Assembly (NCBI RefSeq): GCF_030272615.1
Contig: NC_081415.1
Location: 268,945,425 to 269,003,424, forward strand
Direction of reading: 5' to 3'
Length of the DNA: 58,000 bases
DNA from: Cryptomeria japonica
Lineage: Eukaryota; Streptophyta; Pinopsida; Cupressales; Cupressaceae
A model generated the notes under the pieces. It saw nothing but the letters and a program-made list of their open reading frames with translations. It did no database searches and was not told the DNA's origin. Made by a program: the position numbers and the translations under genes. Shown here piece by piece: positions 1 through 12,039 of the stretch (its first letter is position 1; each line of letters begins with the position of its first letter).

Positions 1-318
1 ATGAATTGTACACAAGCTATATGGATAAGGCACATTTTGGAAGGTTTTAAGATGAAGATTTTAGAACCTATAAATATTTTATGTGATAATACAAGTGCCA
101 TAAACATTTCCAAGAACCCTGTTTTGCACGCATGAACCAAGCTTATTGAATTAAAGTATCATTTCTTGAGGGAAAAAGTATAGAGTAAAGATGTGAGCTT
201 AGAGCATGTTTCTACCAAGGAGCAGCTTGTAGATATTTTTACTAAACCTCTGCCTAAGACTATTTTTGAGTATCTTAGAAGTCAGTTAGGGGTTGTCCCT
301 CTTCATGAAGTCAGTTAA
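1..318 (+). pseudogene. Ty1/copia RNase H C-terminal fragment
   Basis: Reading frame 1 gives the C-terminal part of a copia RNase H: a CDNTSAI motif near residue 28, then KNPVLHA, and the closing phrase EQLVDIFTKPLP near residues 76-87. In this family the domain degrades the RNA of the RNA:DNA hybrid during reverse transcription. The upstream domains lie outside the window. Two in-frame stops (TGA at 133-135, TAG at 181-183) break the frame, and the natural stop is TAA at 316-318. The TGA replaces the Arg usually found in the HARTKHI motif, as expected from C-to-T decay. A polypurine tract and 3' LTR follow on the same strand, so this is the 3' end of one plus-strand element. Confidence 0.93.
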
Positions 319-637
319 GTATGATGTAGATTACATTAGTCCCGAAGCTACTTGCAGAATTTTACAAAAGGATTGGTGTAGAAGTGAATTTATTCCACAT
401 GGGGAGCATAAAGTTGTAGATTGTTGATGATGCACAGTGAAATTTGACATTACATGTTTTACTTTCAATTTGGCATTGCTATCAAAGGGGGAGAATAATT
501 ATGTGATTATGGGAAGGAGAACCAGCAACAAGATGAAGACAGGATTCGAGCATGTGAATACTTGGTAATGTAAACTAGGATTCCTATTCACAATCATGCA
601 GCAATCAATGGTATTGATATTTGTATTGCCATCAATG

Positions 638-651
638 CCAAAGGGGGAGAT
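638..651 (+). promoter_or_regulatory. Polypurine tract of copia element 1
   Basis: CCAAAGGGGGAGAT lies directly before the TGTT that opens the LTR, the usual plus-strand primer position. A second purine run (AAAGGGGGAGAATAA) near 484-498 could be an older or internal tract. Confidence 0.75.
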
Positions 652-2030
652 TGTTCTCATTTGCATGAAGATTGCATTATAATGATATGTTATGCTGTCA
701 TTGATGTCAATTAACTGGTAATGATATTGTTGATATTATTGTAATATTGTTACTGTAACCCGTAGGAAGAATTTGTGAGGAGAACCGATAACCGGTGTAA
801 ACCCTATCTATTGATGTAACTGGTAAACCCTACCTTTTTTTTATAAACCTTAACTGATTAAGTTTGGTGAATTGGCTATATTGGTTTATAATATGATGAT
901 GAGTGGTAATGATTATGACACGTATGATTATTGTATGAAGATAATTTGAAGATATTTTGGCAAGTTGTTGTAACAGTTTTTGTCTAGGGAATGAGCAAAT
1001 GTATTGCATCTAATGCAAAGTGTGTGATGAGTTACTAAGTTCAATGAAGCGGTGATCAAGGAGCGATCAAGGTTTTCTTGATTGATGTGCAAAGATTGCT
1101 ATGTAATCCAACGGTCATACTTGAATCAATTTGTTTGTAATCTCTATGAGAATTAGGTTTTTGTTGTGTTACCAACCTAATTGATTTGTTTATAAGGTTA
1201 ATGAAGTTGTTTAGTTTAATGAGTTGGAAAAGAGTGAGCACAGAACAGTTGAGTGTGTAGTTATCAAACCGTATGATATATCTGCAATTTGAGTAAAGGC
1301 AGATAGGAGCATGAAATGGATCTGATCAAGCAAGTGCAATGCTATTCAGATAGATCAGCAAACTCCTGTTGTTTTCTAACAATTACAGTAGAATTGAAAT
1401 CCCCTAATCGGGTAAGCTCTAACAAGATTGGTGTTATTCAAATCCTCTAACAAGGTGATCCATTAGATTGGATTTTCAAATCCTCTACCAAGGTTACTCC
1501 TTACAGGGTATTGCTTCTAACAGGGCATTATAGTCAATCCCTTAACTGAGTGATTCCTAATAGGATCAATTCTTAACAGGACTTTTGTAAAGCTTTAACA
1601 GGATAGGCTCCTAACAGGGTGAACTTCAGAAGAGTTCAGATAGTTATCTTGTGAGTCTCATCTCACCGTGGTTTTTACCTATTTGGGTTTCCACATCAAA
1701 AATATTTGTGTCAAGTGGTGAATGTTTTTGTGGTTATATTTTTTATAGTTGATTTACTTAACTACTTAACTACTTTGATAAGTCATGATAACTGGAAGCA
1801 TTGGGAAATGAAGAAGTTGTTTACTTTGAATTTGTTGTAACATTCAACCGGTTTATCTTATGAGTTTTTATCTTGACAGTGGTATTTCATTGATAGTTCT
1901 AAGTTTACTTTGAGAGATTAATTTTTGAGATTAGTGAAGTTTGTATTAGGTTTTCTATCTACAGATTCACCCCCCCCCACCTCTCAGTAGTTGATCGGAT
2001 ACTTATTCTTTTATCATACCATCATTAACA
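652..2030 (+). repeat. 3' LTR of copia element 1
   Basis: The LTR opens with TGTT straight after the polypurine tract and closes with TTAACA, giving complementary TGTT/AACA ends and a length of 1,379 bp. A TATA-like box (TATAAGG) lies at 1191-1197. The 3' part holds the typical 'cctatttgggtttccaca' phrase and a C9 run near 1970 preceding the last 50 bases. It is the same family as the solo LTR at 9814-11293, which shares the same landmarks in the same order. The right end was set by homology to that copy. The target duplication cannot be tested because the left end of the element is outside the window. Confidence 0.82.
1383..1640 (+). repeat. Degenerate CTAACAGGGT motif array within LTR
   Basis: About a dozen imperfect copies of a 10-12 bp motif (cTaAcAgGGt, also seen as TAACAAGGT, TAACAGGAT and TAACTGAGT) occur every 15-30 bp. 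The same kind of array is present at 10840-11050 in the related solo LTR, so it belongs to the LTR family and is not a private expansion. It lies between the TATA-like box and the LTR end, so it would be transcribed. Confidence 0.6.
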
Positions 2031-2114
2031 CCCCAAAATCTAAATTATCTATCAACAAATAAATTTTAACACATTAATATTAGAGGTAAGAGATTTCCAC
2101 AATCCATAGAATAA

Positions 2115-2295
2115 ATCAAAAGCTGATTCTAGATTAAATTGTGTGCATTATTTTTGAATCATCTTTTTGGATCACACTCTGTGATCCATCTTTAGGATAA
2201 AGAGAGCAAAAAGAATCATAATGGACCACAGAGGGTGATCCGAAACGTTGATTCAAAAATCATGCACACAATTTAATTTAGAAACAACTTTTGAT
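2115..2295. mobile_element. Foldback MITE-like element
   Basis: The two halves are inverted copies of each other over about 75-80 bp, from ATCAAAAG at 2115 to CTTTTGAT at 2295, with a small unpaired centre near 2195-2215. Shared arm landmarks are TTAAATTGTGTGCAT, TTTTTGAATCA and GGATCAC. No coding capacity fits in 181 bp. A short non-autonomous DNA transposon is the natural reading; the superfamily is uncertain. A 12-bp direct repeat acattaatatta occurs at 2071-2082 and 2296-2307, touching the right end but 32 bp away from the left arm. Confidence 0.7.
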
Positions 2296-2550
2296 ACATT
2301 AATATTAAACAACTTTTCGGATAATAATAAAACTTCAATTATAAACTAATTTAAATAAATCAAATTTACATTAATAAATTTTAATAATAATAAAATAAAA
2401 AACAAAGTGAAAGTGGGCCCGTGCACCCCTTCCCCTCCCCTTCCCCACCCCACTACCTTCTACACCATATAGCAATAAATTAAAAGAAACAACTTCTTTA
2501 AGATTTTTTGTTGATTTTTTTTCCTTTTAAAAACAACTTCCACATCAATC

Positions 2551-2563
2551 TATATATATATAT

Positions 2564-2632
<69 letters not shown>
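2551..2632. repeat. (TA)n-(GATA)n microsatellite
   Basis: A short TA run (2551-2565) passes into about 16 uninterrupted GATA units ending at 2632. Confidence 0.97.
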
Positions 2633-4140
2633 ATCTGGGCTTAATTAAAGTATTCATAATGATAATAATGTAGAAAATAATGATAATAATATAAATTTAT
2701 AGATTATTTAAGAGTTAATCAAATCAGGGAACAATTTACACAGTGAGGACACACTTTATTGTTTTAGAGAGAGGTTTCTTCACAGAATGATTTGAAGATA
2801 GATTTAAGGGCAATTTTCTTTTTTTTACAAAAAGGGAGATTTCACAGAGACAGAGAGGAAGCTTATTGGAAGTGATATATTTCACAATATGCTTGGGATC
2901 AAGGCAAATAAGGTTTTCTCGGGAAGAAATCAACTAAATATATAATGTCATCTTCACAGGGGGAGAAAATTTGTTTTATTCAACTCACATGGAATAGCGA
3001 ATACAAATGAAATGCTTTCTCAAAAGAGTAGTATACATTCACAAGAAGGTAAGACTGATCATAGAGGGAAATGATAGGGATTTAAGATTTAATCAAATCT
3101 ACATTCAGAGAGGAGAAATGGAATTATTTACAGGAAAAATAACTTCAATCCATAGGTGAAAAACATAGAGAGATGAGATTTTCACATAGGAGTAAGATTG
3201 ATTTAAAAATTTCACTCAAATGATCAAACTCACATTCCAAGAGAGTTAAGTCTAATTCACAAAAAATAGTCAAATAAAGAACATCATACAATCACAGAGA
3301 AAATAATCTATTCCCGAAAAGATTTTTTGCACTCTTAATAAAAAAAATTTAAAAGCAAAAAGACAACAAGAATCCGATTTTTTTGGTCTTTTTTTCTTTT
3401 CTAAGAAAATTAAATATATAATAAAGCTATTTATTACAACATTTAGCACAAATTAATATAAAAAAAAGAGTTTAACTTTATTTTAAAACAAATTCTAAAA
3501 AACTTTTATATAAATGAAGATCTAAAAGAATGGTAGAAACTATATTCTTCATAATAAAAAAAATTTAATTCACATGAAAATTAAGGAAAGCGATAGAAGA
3601 GAACCTGGATCGACGAAGTTTGATGTTGAAACCTCTCCAAATATCCAAGCTAGTCTTCCTTGATCCTTCCTTGCAACTTGGTGAAAATTATTCAAAACAA
3701 CTACTTAACAATTCTACAAATGAAATGTGACTACAAAAGAAATCCTACTACTTTCTACAAGAAACTTGAGAATTTTTTCTTCAAAAAATAAATCAACTCT
3801 CTCTTTTCGAAAACTTGTATACATTATATAGAAAATATCTCTCAATTCCACTATCAAGAGAATTAATTGAAAGAAATGTTTCTTTTTCCTAAATTATCTT
3901 CATGCAAAATTGATTGATCACTAAATGGAGGAGTTACATGCAAGAAAATGGAGAGTGAAGATTCCCTCTAGAAGCTTCCAAATTTCTCCTATGACATGTG
4001 CTTATTTGAAATTGAGAAATTAAATAATTTCCATTAAATTATATTTTCAAGTGTGTATGTGTGTGTTCATTATTTAATCTTTTTATTATAATAGCTCTTT
4101 CATCCATATTCAATAATTCATTTCTAACATAACCTCAAAA
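2633..4140. other. AT-rich stretch with no recognised gene
   Basis: No convincing reading frame is visible on either strand. Between 2735 and 3310 a TTCACA or TTCACAGAG word recurs at irregular spacings of roughly 25-60 bp, which looks like a degenerate repeat. The rest is low-complexity A/T sequence. Confidence 0.5.
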
Positions 4141-5089
4141 TGATATAATAGTAATAGCAATAGTAGTACCAAATCAAAATGGCAAAGGAGGGTTATGACA
4201 AAATTTATAGATCATTACAACAATTACATAAACTTAACAAAAATAAGCATAATATCATGCATACCACAACACAATGATTTAAATGGGGAAAACCCTTTCG
4301 AGAGAGAAACCCCACACTCCAAAAGAAGCTCAATATATTATTCAGTAATCAATAATAAATTACAATATACTTGCAGAGCAAGCTCTTTATAGGAGTACCA
4401 CTAATCAGAGACTCAAAGGTAACTCAATAGCCACAAGACTCTTACACACAACCTTTATCCCATGCATCTCATATATAGGAGATACAATACAAACTCTTAC
4501 ACACAACCTTTATCTCACACATCTCATATATAGGAGATACAATACAAGAAACCATCAAATGGTCTTACAAAACCATGGCCTAAAAATACCCAATAAAGTA
4601 GAGCCAACCTTATCTCCATTCTAGATGCCCTATGACGTGTCAAAACACACAACAACATGTGTTCCTCCCTTTTACAGCTCATTTATGTGTTAGACGCAAT
4701 TACATTTCCTATTACAAGAGTCCAAACTTCTGGAGGCCATAACTTGTGAACCGGGTGTCCGATTCACGAACCGTTTGATGTGTCGGAAAGCTCATGAAGT
4801 TCTCTATCACCTCATAACCATATATGTTGGTTATTCCCATTTTTTAAGGATTTTTTGGAGGGTCTAAAGTCCTCAAAATTAAATTTAAATATTTCATCAC
4901 ACCCTTCAAAAATGGAAACTTTATTATCTTCAAAACTAGCTGTGATCTTGTGACAGAAATTTACCAACATGCTTATCTAACCAATCTGAAGCTTTGGGGA
5001 GAATTTTGCACCATTTTATGCTCAAACAAAAACTTGTTGTAAATAGTAACCTCGTGTAAATGCAAGGTTGAGACATCATTTTCTCAACA
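4141..5089 (-). repeat. 3' LTR of copia element 2 (left end approximate)
   Basis: On the minus strand the LTR opens with TGTTGAGAAAATG directly after a purine tract, so its right border at 5089 is firm. Further along is the conserved stretch near 4285-4315 that reads on the minus strand as GGGGTTTCTCTCTCGAAAGGGTTTTCCCC, the usual mark of the 3' half of copia LTRs. The left border is set only by a plausible TG at 4141 and could be off by tens of bases. Confidence 0.7.
4438..4547. repeat. Tandem duplication, 2 x 55 bp
   Basis: Two adjacent units (4438-4492 and 4493-4547) start with ACTCTTACACACAACC and end with GAGATACAATACAA. They differ at about four positions inside the LTR of copia element 2. 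Confidence 0.92.
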
Positions 5090-5100
5090 TTCTCCCACTT
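5090..5100 (-). promoter_or_regulatory. Polypurine tract of copia element 2
   Basis: The minus-strand sequence AAGTGGGAGAA lies directly before the TGTTGAG of the LTR, the classical copia plus-strand priming site. Confidence 0.85.
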
Positions 5101-5150
5101 GGCGCACACTTTACAAGAGCAAAGGGAGTATCAACACAATAAATTAATTG

Positions 5151-5620
5151 CTAGGGGCCCATAGACTTTGTACACCATCTGAACTTCTTTGTGCTCACAA
5201 CCTTAGTTAAAGAATCTGCAACATTCATCAAAGTCTCTACCTTAACCAACTTCACCTTGTCATCTTTCACCATATCTCTGACAAAATGATATTGAACATC
5301 AATGTGTTTGGTCTGGGCATGAAATGTCGGGTTTTTAGCTAGGCATATTGTACTATAACTATCATAATAAATTGTTACTGCACCTTGTTTTATTCCTATA
5401 TTTGAACACATCCTTTTAAGTCAAATGGTTTCTTTACAAGCATGAGTAGCTGCCATATACTCTATTTCTATAGTGAAAAAAGCAACCACAACCTATCGCT
5501 TACTCATCCAACTAATTGCACCACCAAATAAAGTAAACACACAAGCACTAGTGGATATTTTTCTATCAATATCACCTGCATAATGGGTCAGTGTTCTAGA
5601 TCTCATAGTGGCATGTGCAT
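5151..5620 (-). pseudogene. Ty1/copia RNase H fragment
   Basis: The minus strand encodes a copia RNase H domain that lies just upstream of the purine tract and LTR. Visible motifs are DIDRKISTSACVF near the start, the TIEIEYMAATHACKE block containing the catalytic Glu region, YDSYSTICLAKNPTFHAQTKHIDVQYHF, and MNVADSLTKVV at the end. Internal stops (for example at 5412-5415 and near 5490) break it. The homology stops abruptly near 5620, where an unrelated sequence begins, so the element is truncated and its RT and integrase are missing. Confidence 0.9.
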
Positions 5621-8600
5621 ATCTGCATTGTGTAATTTGCATTGGAGGATAGTTTTGGGCCAACTAGTTAATGTTTATCTACGCGTTTCATTTGATGCTG
5701 ACCTTGGAGGATGTGTTAGAATGTGTGGTTCATTATAATCATTTGGAAAGGATGTATTATGCTATTTTGGGGTTCTCTCTATCTTTTAGAGTGGACCAAA
5801 ATGGATATTTTAGTTCTGAGTTTCTGAATTTACGTAATATTGTTTATCTTATTTGTGGTCGACCTAGTTAAGGGTTTTAATGATCAATCTTGTATTTTTG
5901 AGAGTGTGGATGTATGAACAAATTTACTCATTCTCTAAAGAAAACCCATACCAAAATAATATGATCCAAGTAGGATACATCAGGTCACGACTAATTGAAA
6001 ACTAGACCAATTGACAACATTGTACTCAAAACACCATAACTCCACTTGCCAATCAAATCATCAACTAAAATCTAAATTGAAACACTGCACAAACCACATA
6101 AACATGTCCTCTAAATTACAACACTTGAATCCACATATCCAGAAGCCACCAAGCATTCCCCAAACCAATTCTAATAGACAACCTTACTATCAAAAACAAC
6201 AACCAACTCTACCTTCTAAGTAGTAGAGGACCTGCAAACTTGATAGTGAAATATACATAGAACATAGACATTGCATCCAGAGCCGCAACACATAATATTC
6301 ACATACCAAATGAATTTAAAGCATTCTTCCACTGGGACATTAAATACTCTTCCCTACATATTTAAACTTTGACAACACCAACTTGTTGGAACCACATCAA
6401 CATATTCACCAAACCACTCAACAATACCAAAACTCTCACTTCTTGATTATCTACAAAGCATAGTGACATCAATGACAACATCGTACAGGTTGACAACAAT
6501 GAAAACATAGCATAACAACTCAAGTTTCCAACATAGGGAACATCCTTTCATTGTCACTAAACCAAGAAACCTAGCCAGGTAAAAGAAAAATGGCTTGAAT
6601 TATATGTTTGATCTCTATGAGAAGTGGTTTAAATTTTTATTAGAAGTCCAAAGAATTTCCAAGGGAAGAGAAGAGAACTTTCCAACTAAATTATGGTCTC
6701 TTTCCAAAAACTTGTCCTCAAACTTATTAAAAAGCAAATTATTGCTCATGAATGATCAAAGTACACTCATGCAATCTACATAAACAAACCTAAAATGCAA
6801 CATTATGTTCATTGCTATAAACTAGATGGAAACCATAATTAAACAAATAAAAGTTCCAATCCATTCTCCAAAGAAGCAATTCTAATACTAGCTATTTTTT
6901 TGCATGAAATGTGATAGATCACCTTTTTCATTGTCTGCATTAAGTTTGAACTATGTTATTAAGATTAAACCTTAGTCAATACAAAAATGTACCTTATATT
7001 CATTATAGAACAACCTCGCCAATTTTCAACTTTACTTAAAAACCTTGGGAGATTTGAATATGTGTACAAGTAACACCCCATTGTAGTTCTTTAAAGGAGG
7101 AAAGAAGTGAAGAAATTCCCAATTTTAGTCCCAATGGACAAGGAAAGGGAGGTGCAAAGGCAAGTGATTGTGGCAAGAAACACAATGTTTCTCAAGAAAA
7201 TGGTGGGCTTAGAAAAGGAAGATGGACTTGGGTGGCTACAAAAATATTTGGTGTCTGAAGAGTTGGTAAGTGATGTTGAGGATGTGGGCTCAATTGTGGA
7301 TGGGGGTAGTGATAAGGATGGCCATGGTGTGACCTTCCCTTTTGTAGAGATGTTGGAGGCTCATAGTGTGTGTGGTTTGAGATGTTCGGTGGAGGCCTTT
7401 GGACAAGCCTAGGTTCTGTATGGTTAAAGTTTTTTTAGGTTTTTGACTAGTTTTTTTTGTTAATGATGCAGATATGTAGGGAAAGGGTGTAAAATTAGGG
7501 ACAAGCCCCAAATTTTGGGTTGCATCACAATATGGGTATAGGTTGATAAGGTTGATATCTTTTGTAGAATTGCAAACGATGTGTATTTACTATACTATAG
7601 GGGTATATGTTTTATTGAACTGATATAGTGGTGATAGATAGGTGGTAAGGGTGTAGATAGGGTGATTGTAGATAGACTTAGGGAAGATAGCTGGCTCGAA
7701 TTCCAGATAATATATGAATTTAAACCAATATTTTTAAATTAATAACTAGGTGAAACTCCATAAAATTGTAGTCTATCAATAAATAAATAAAGTATTTAAA
7801 ACATTAATTTATCTTGAGTAAGTCAAACATTTTTCAAAAGAGGTTTTAGAAGAATTACGAGATGTTCCACCTTTTCCTTCAACTATTATTTGGAAACATT
7901 GTAACAATCAACTCTCTTTGAAATGTTCTAAGAAAAGAACACCCACTTGCAAGCGTTGCTACATATAAACTAACAATGATTAAACACATGAACACGAACA
8001 CTCAACACACCCTCTATCATCTTCATCCACATCCCAAAAACTCCTTTGTTTTGATAGAGCTTTTTCTACCCATCATCCACTTGTTTCTTCCACCACTTAA
8101 TCAACTCTTGCTGCATTCATAATACTAAGTTAACTTTTTAATTTAATCAAAATAACTAACATATATACTTTATTTTAATGCATTTAATTTTGAAGAAAAT
8201 TAACCCCTAATAAATGATGTCATAAGGAAGATCACTACAATCTTAGCACTACATTTTGTTCAATTAGATTCAATTTAAAAAAATTGAGTGGTGAAGATTT
8301 CTAAGAGACACTACACACTACTATTTTGTGGATCACCTTTATAATTTAGAAGAAAGTGTGATAAATACTTTTAAAAACTTAACCTCTCATTAAAAAATAA
8401 ATCAAAGCCTTTAAAAACAAGAATCGTTAATATATTTAAAATAAATTGGATTTTTTGAAATAGAAATTGAATACATAATATTTTTTGATGAATACATATG
8501 TCAAAATTTTATTAATTAAGAAATAAAAGTAAACATTTTCACAAAAATAAAGATGGGTGGATACAAGATGACACCCTAAGAATCACACGGGACAAGGTCC

Positions 8601-9564
8601 AAAATAAAACATCCAAATAACAAAGTTGTTAAGTGGCGGGAGCAGTAGAACTACAAGGAGATAGAGGATCTCGGTCACTCAACCTACTCCATACATCAAC
8701 GAGTTCCATGGCGACGTTAGGAATATCCCATCCTTCATCTATATCTTTCTATTCATCTAGAGCATCATTGTAAATCAAATAAATTGCTAAAGCAAGTTAA
8801 GGGAACCACTTTGAAGAATCAGTAGCACTAGTTGACATCCTAGCACCCCTAGAAGGCCACCCAAAAGTGACACCTTAAGGAGGAGAAAAGGTGCACCACT
8901 AGCTAGGCTATGATGTGATAAAGAAAGACATTAGATTGAGGAGAGTGAGTGTGAGGAGTAGAGTAGCTCCTCCCTCTGCAAAAATCGTAAGCAAACAAAA
9001 AATCACAAGAAGAAGCTGAAGATAAAGGTACTTTTGTAATAGTATAAGGGGCATTGCTCCAATGTTTAGTCAACTCTTGAAGGTGAGTCACTTCTAGGGC
9101 AATTTTAATAGCTTGCGCCTAGATATGTAATTGTAATGGTGATAAATTAAGTTTTCCACCATTACTTGCATTAAAACCACTAATTTTTCTTAAGGACCAT
9201 TACATTAGGGAAAGACATGAATATGATAGATCTAAACCTAATAGAGATCTAGATTTTGGTCATATTCTAGGGGTCTTAAATGTGCCTCTTCCTTCCCTTG
9301 AGTTGAATTCAATTATTGAAGATGTTTAAATTAGGGTAAATGTGTTGGAATTGAAGTAAAAATGCATGAACAATGAGCTATAGTCATCAAATCAAGCCAC
9401 GAACCTAGATTTGAGCAATGTAAACTTTTTTGGAATCGTTCCTAGAAGGAGCTCCTAATTTTTTGGGATTGTGGTGGTGGTAAACTTGGTCCTCTACACT
9501 TTTTGCACTCTAATGGGGGGTTTGTTCGTCACTGTATATAAAGCCAATTATGGAGATCCTAGCT
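5621..9564. other. About 3.9 kb with no recognised gene or repeat
   Basis: Short open frames exist on both strands (longest 101 codons, 7107-7412 on the plus strand, rich in Glu, Asp and Gly), but none matches a family I know and none has supporting context. The 8530-9110 stretch has a somewhat higher GC content and could be a worn transposon fragment. I see no RNA gene, no long repeat and no LTR ends. Confidence 0.4.
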
Positions 9565-11975
9565 CTGTACTTGTTCCTATGCACACTAGAGAAGGAAAAT
9601 AGGTTGGGAATAGGGGTTTGCCTAAGTCAAACCCTAGTTTAGGAATTATCCTGGAATGAAATGTTACAAATAATAAAATAAACAATGGAAAGATATACCT
9701 CAGATCTGTAATGATTGATAGTGATGCTTTGCTTCTTAAACGTAATCACATATGTTGTATGAAATGACATGAACATGACAAAACCCTAATCACACATACA
9801 TGCTTGCATATAATGTTGGTATTTCAGTAGAAAGATTGTTGATATTCATTAAGGATATTGAGAAGGTTGTTGAAGATTATTTGATATAACTGAAAAAGGA
9901 TGATAACTATCTTTATAACATTATTTTGTCATTGATGTCAAGAAATTGATTCTCTAATTCAGTACGATGTTGCCATATCTTAAGAAGTATGTTTTGATGA
10001 GTATTAAGTGGTCGGTAAGAGACATAGAAAGAATGTGATAAGAAAGGGGAGAAATAAGATATTCAATGGGCAACTACTACCGAGTTAGACAATGATGAGA
10101 TCATGATGTCTAGATTGTTTTGATATCCTACAAATGTTGTTGATTGTAAGGTTAAAACTATACTATGTCACCGAGCAAAGAACCTAGTCGGTAAACCCTA
10201 AGGTTATCAATATTGGTTAATGAAGGAGGAATGTCTACTGAGTAAAGTTTAGTATTTACCGAGTTACAACCAAGTTATGAAAGATCGCATTGGATGGATA
10301 AAAGCATTATTTAGTGAAGGACAATGATGAGCTGGAGTTGATTAAATGATTGGTATGTCGTGCATGAAGTTTGTTAAGGATCTATGGCAATGGGAGATCG
10401 GCAGGAAGATCTACAGCACAGATTGAACTGCAATAACCTTGTGCAAGTTCCAAGAAAGGAATGCAAGTCCCAAGGAAAGGTAAAACATTGTCAGATCGAA
10501 GGATGCATTGAACCTAGTAAAGATTGAAGATCTAATGGCTAAGATTGATCATGGGAAATATGATCAAGGAGATTCAGCAGTTAGAAAATTGTTTATAAAT
10601 AAGAAATTGTTGATGAACAATGTATGCAGGCAAGTGTAAGCACAGGGATGCTACATAGTGATTACCGAGCACAGAAGCTTGAAGACCTGTTTGAATAACA
10701 GAGTAGGGAGACCAGCAGAGGGACAAGATAAGTCCTATGACAAGATTGTTTTGAGCAAATAAGAATCTACTTTAGCATTTTAGATGTGAAGTTGCAGATA
10801 TATTTATTACTGTTGTTTATTTTGTAAGTGATAGAAAATCTCTTAACCGAGTGGACTTAACAGTCTTATTTGTAAACCCTCTAGCAAGGTAACACTCTAA
10901 ATGAGTATTTGAAATCCTTTGACAAGGTCACTTCTAACAAAGTGAAGATCCTAACAGATCTGAGGGAAATCCCTTAACGGGTCACATCTAGCAATGTGTT
11001 TGTAATTTTTAACAGGATTTGCTTTTAACCGAGCATACTCTAGAAGAGTATATTTCTTAGTGGGTCCAAAATCCCACAATGGTTTTTCCCTATTTGGGTT
11101 TCCACATTAAATCTGGTGTTATATGTGTGATGATGATTATGTGTTTATGAGTTTGCATGTATAGTAGTTTTGGTTATATTGTTGAAGTATAAGTTACCGA
11201 GGTTGAATCTGTTGATTTCTTGGAAGATTACGTTTGTATGATTCACCCCCCCCCCACTCTCATCTTGTTAGCTATTGGCATCAGAACTTTACATATAAAT
11301 GATGTAATTTTGCTCTACAATGAATGAATGAATGAAGAATATGCAGCCTTGAAGATCTCTGAAAATTCTTGTTAATGCTTCACGGATGCAAGAATGCTTG
11401 AGTGCTTGTATGGATAGATGATTAGATTGGCTTAGATGAAAATGAGTTGAGAAGGATGCCTTATATAGAGATTTCATAATTGAAATCACCTTTAAGTTGA
11501 CTTAGAATCAATATATTTTCACATGGAGCTAAATTTGAATAGGATGAGATCACCCAATCATCCTTTCGAAACTCGAGGAAAAAAGCACACGACCATGGTG
11601 GTGGGTGCCACGGTCCTGACCACTTTTTTTCTAAATTTCTAGGGATGTGAGCTATCATGATTCTAATGCTAAATTGAACTCGATGGATCAACCCAAGATG
11701 TCTAGATAGGTGAAATGTGCTTTGAGAGTTCAAATTAGGGCAAGATTAAGGGAAAAAATATGATAAAATGATAAAGGGTGCACCTAGAATTAAGGGCCCA
11801 AATAAGAGTGTGATGATGTAATAAAGTGGAATAAGACCCATAATATTGAATTAAATATTAATTAATTACAATAAAGGTCCTATAATGCATAGAGGAAAGA
11901 GAAATACTAAAATAGGTGCTAGGAGAGTGTGAAATTGGACACACTAATAAAGGGTGTACAATTTACGATGCTATA
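9565..11975 (-). repeat. Diverged LTR of the Gag-only gypsy family, split by a solo LTR
   Basis: The sequence around 9600-9660 ('ggggtttgcctaagtcaaaccctag...ggaatt') matches the LTRs at 25470, 32040 and 57970. After the inserted solo LTR, 11310-11440 carries the same 'gaatgcttgagtgcttg' block, 11591-11616 the same ACGGTCC hairpin module, and 11958-11975 the same closing '...gatgctata' (normally gatgctaca). Similarity is patchy, so this is a much older copy, and its left part before 9565 is not recognisable. Orientation is the same as the other three copies, which are minus-strand elements. Confidence 0.6.
9814..11293 (+). mobile_element. Solo LTR of a Ty1/copia element
   Basis: It starts TGTTGG and ends TTTACA, is 1,480 bp long, and is flanked by an exact 5-bp duplication TATAA (9809-9813 and 11294-11298). 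There is no internal coding sequence, so it is a solo LTR left by LTR-LTR recombination. Inside are a TATAAAT box at 10594-10600, the degenerate CTAACA array, 'cctatttgggtttccaca' near 11090, a C10 run at 11246-11255 and ATTGGCATCAGAAC just before the end. It belongs to the same family as the LTR at 652-2030. Confidence 0.9.
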
Positions 11976-12039
11976 GTAATGAAACATTAGAACAAATGAT
12001 AGCTTTAGAATAACGTGAAACCTTCTAATCAATAGTAAT

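Noticed and set aside
2551-2632. GATA array as a CRISPR-like repeat array
   Set aside because: Uninterrupted 4-bp microsatellite with no spacers, in a plant nuclear context.
7107-7412. 101-codon plus-strand frame as a gene
   Set aside because: No family resemblance, no neighbouring exon or splice context; length is compatible with chance.
11274-11287. ATTGGCATCAGAAC as a copia primer site and start of an internal region
   Set aside because: The TATAA duplication and CA end place the LTR border at 11293, so this word is inside the solo LTR, and no internal sequence follows.
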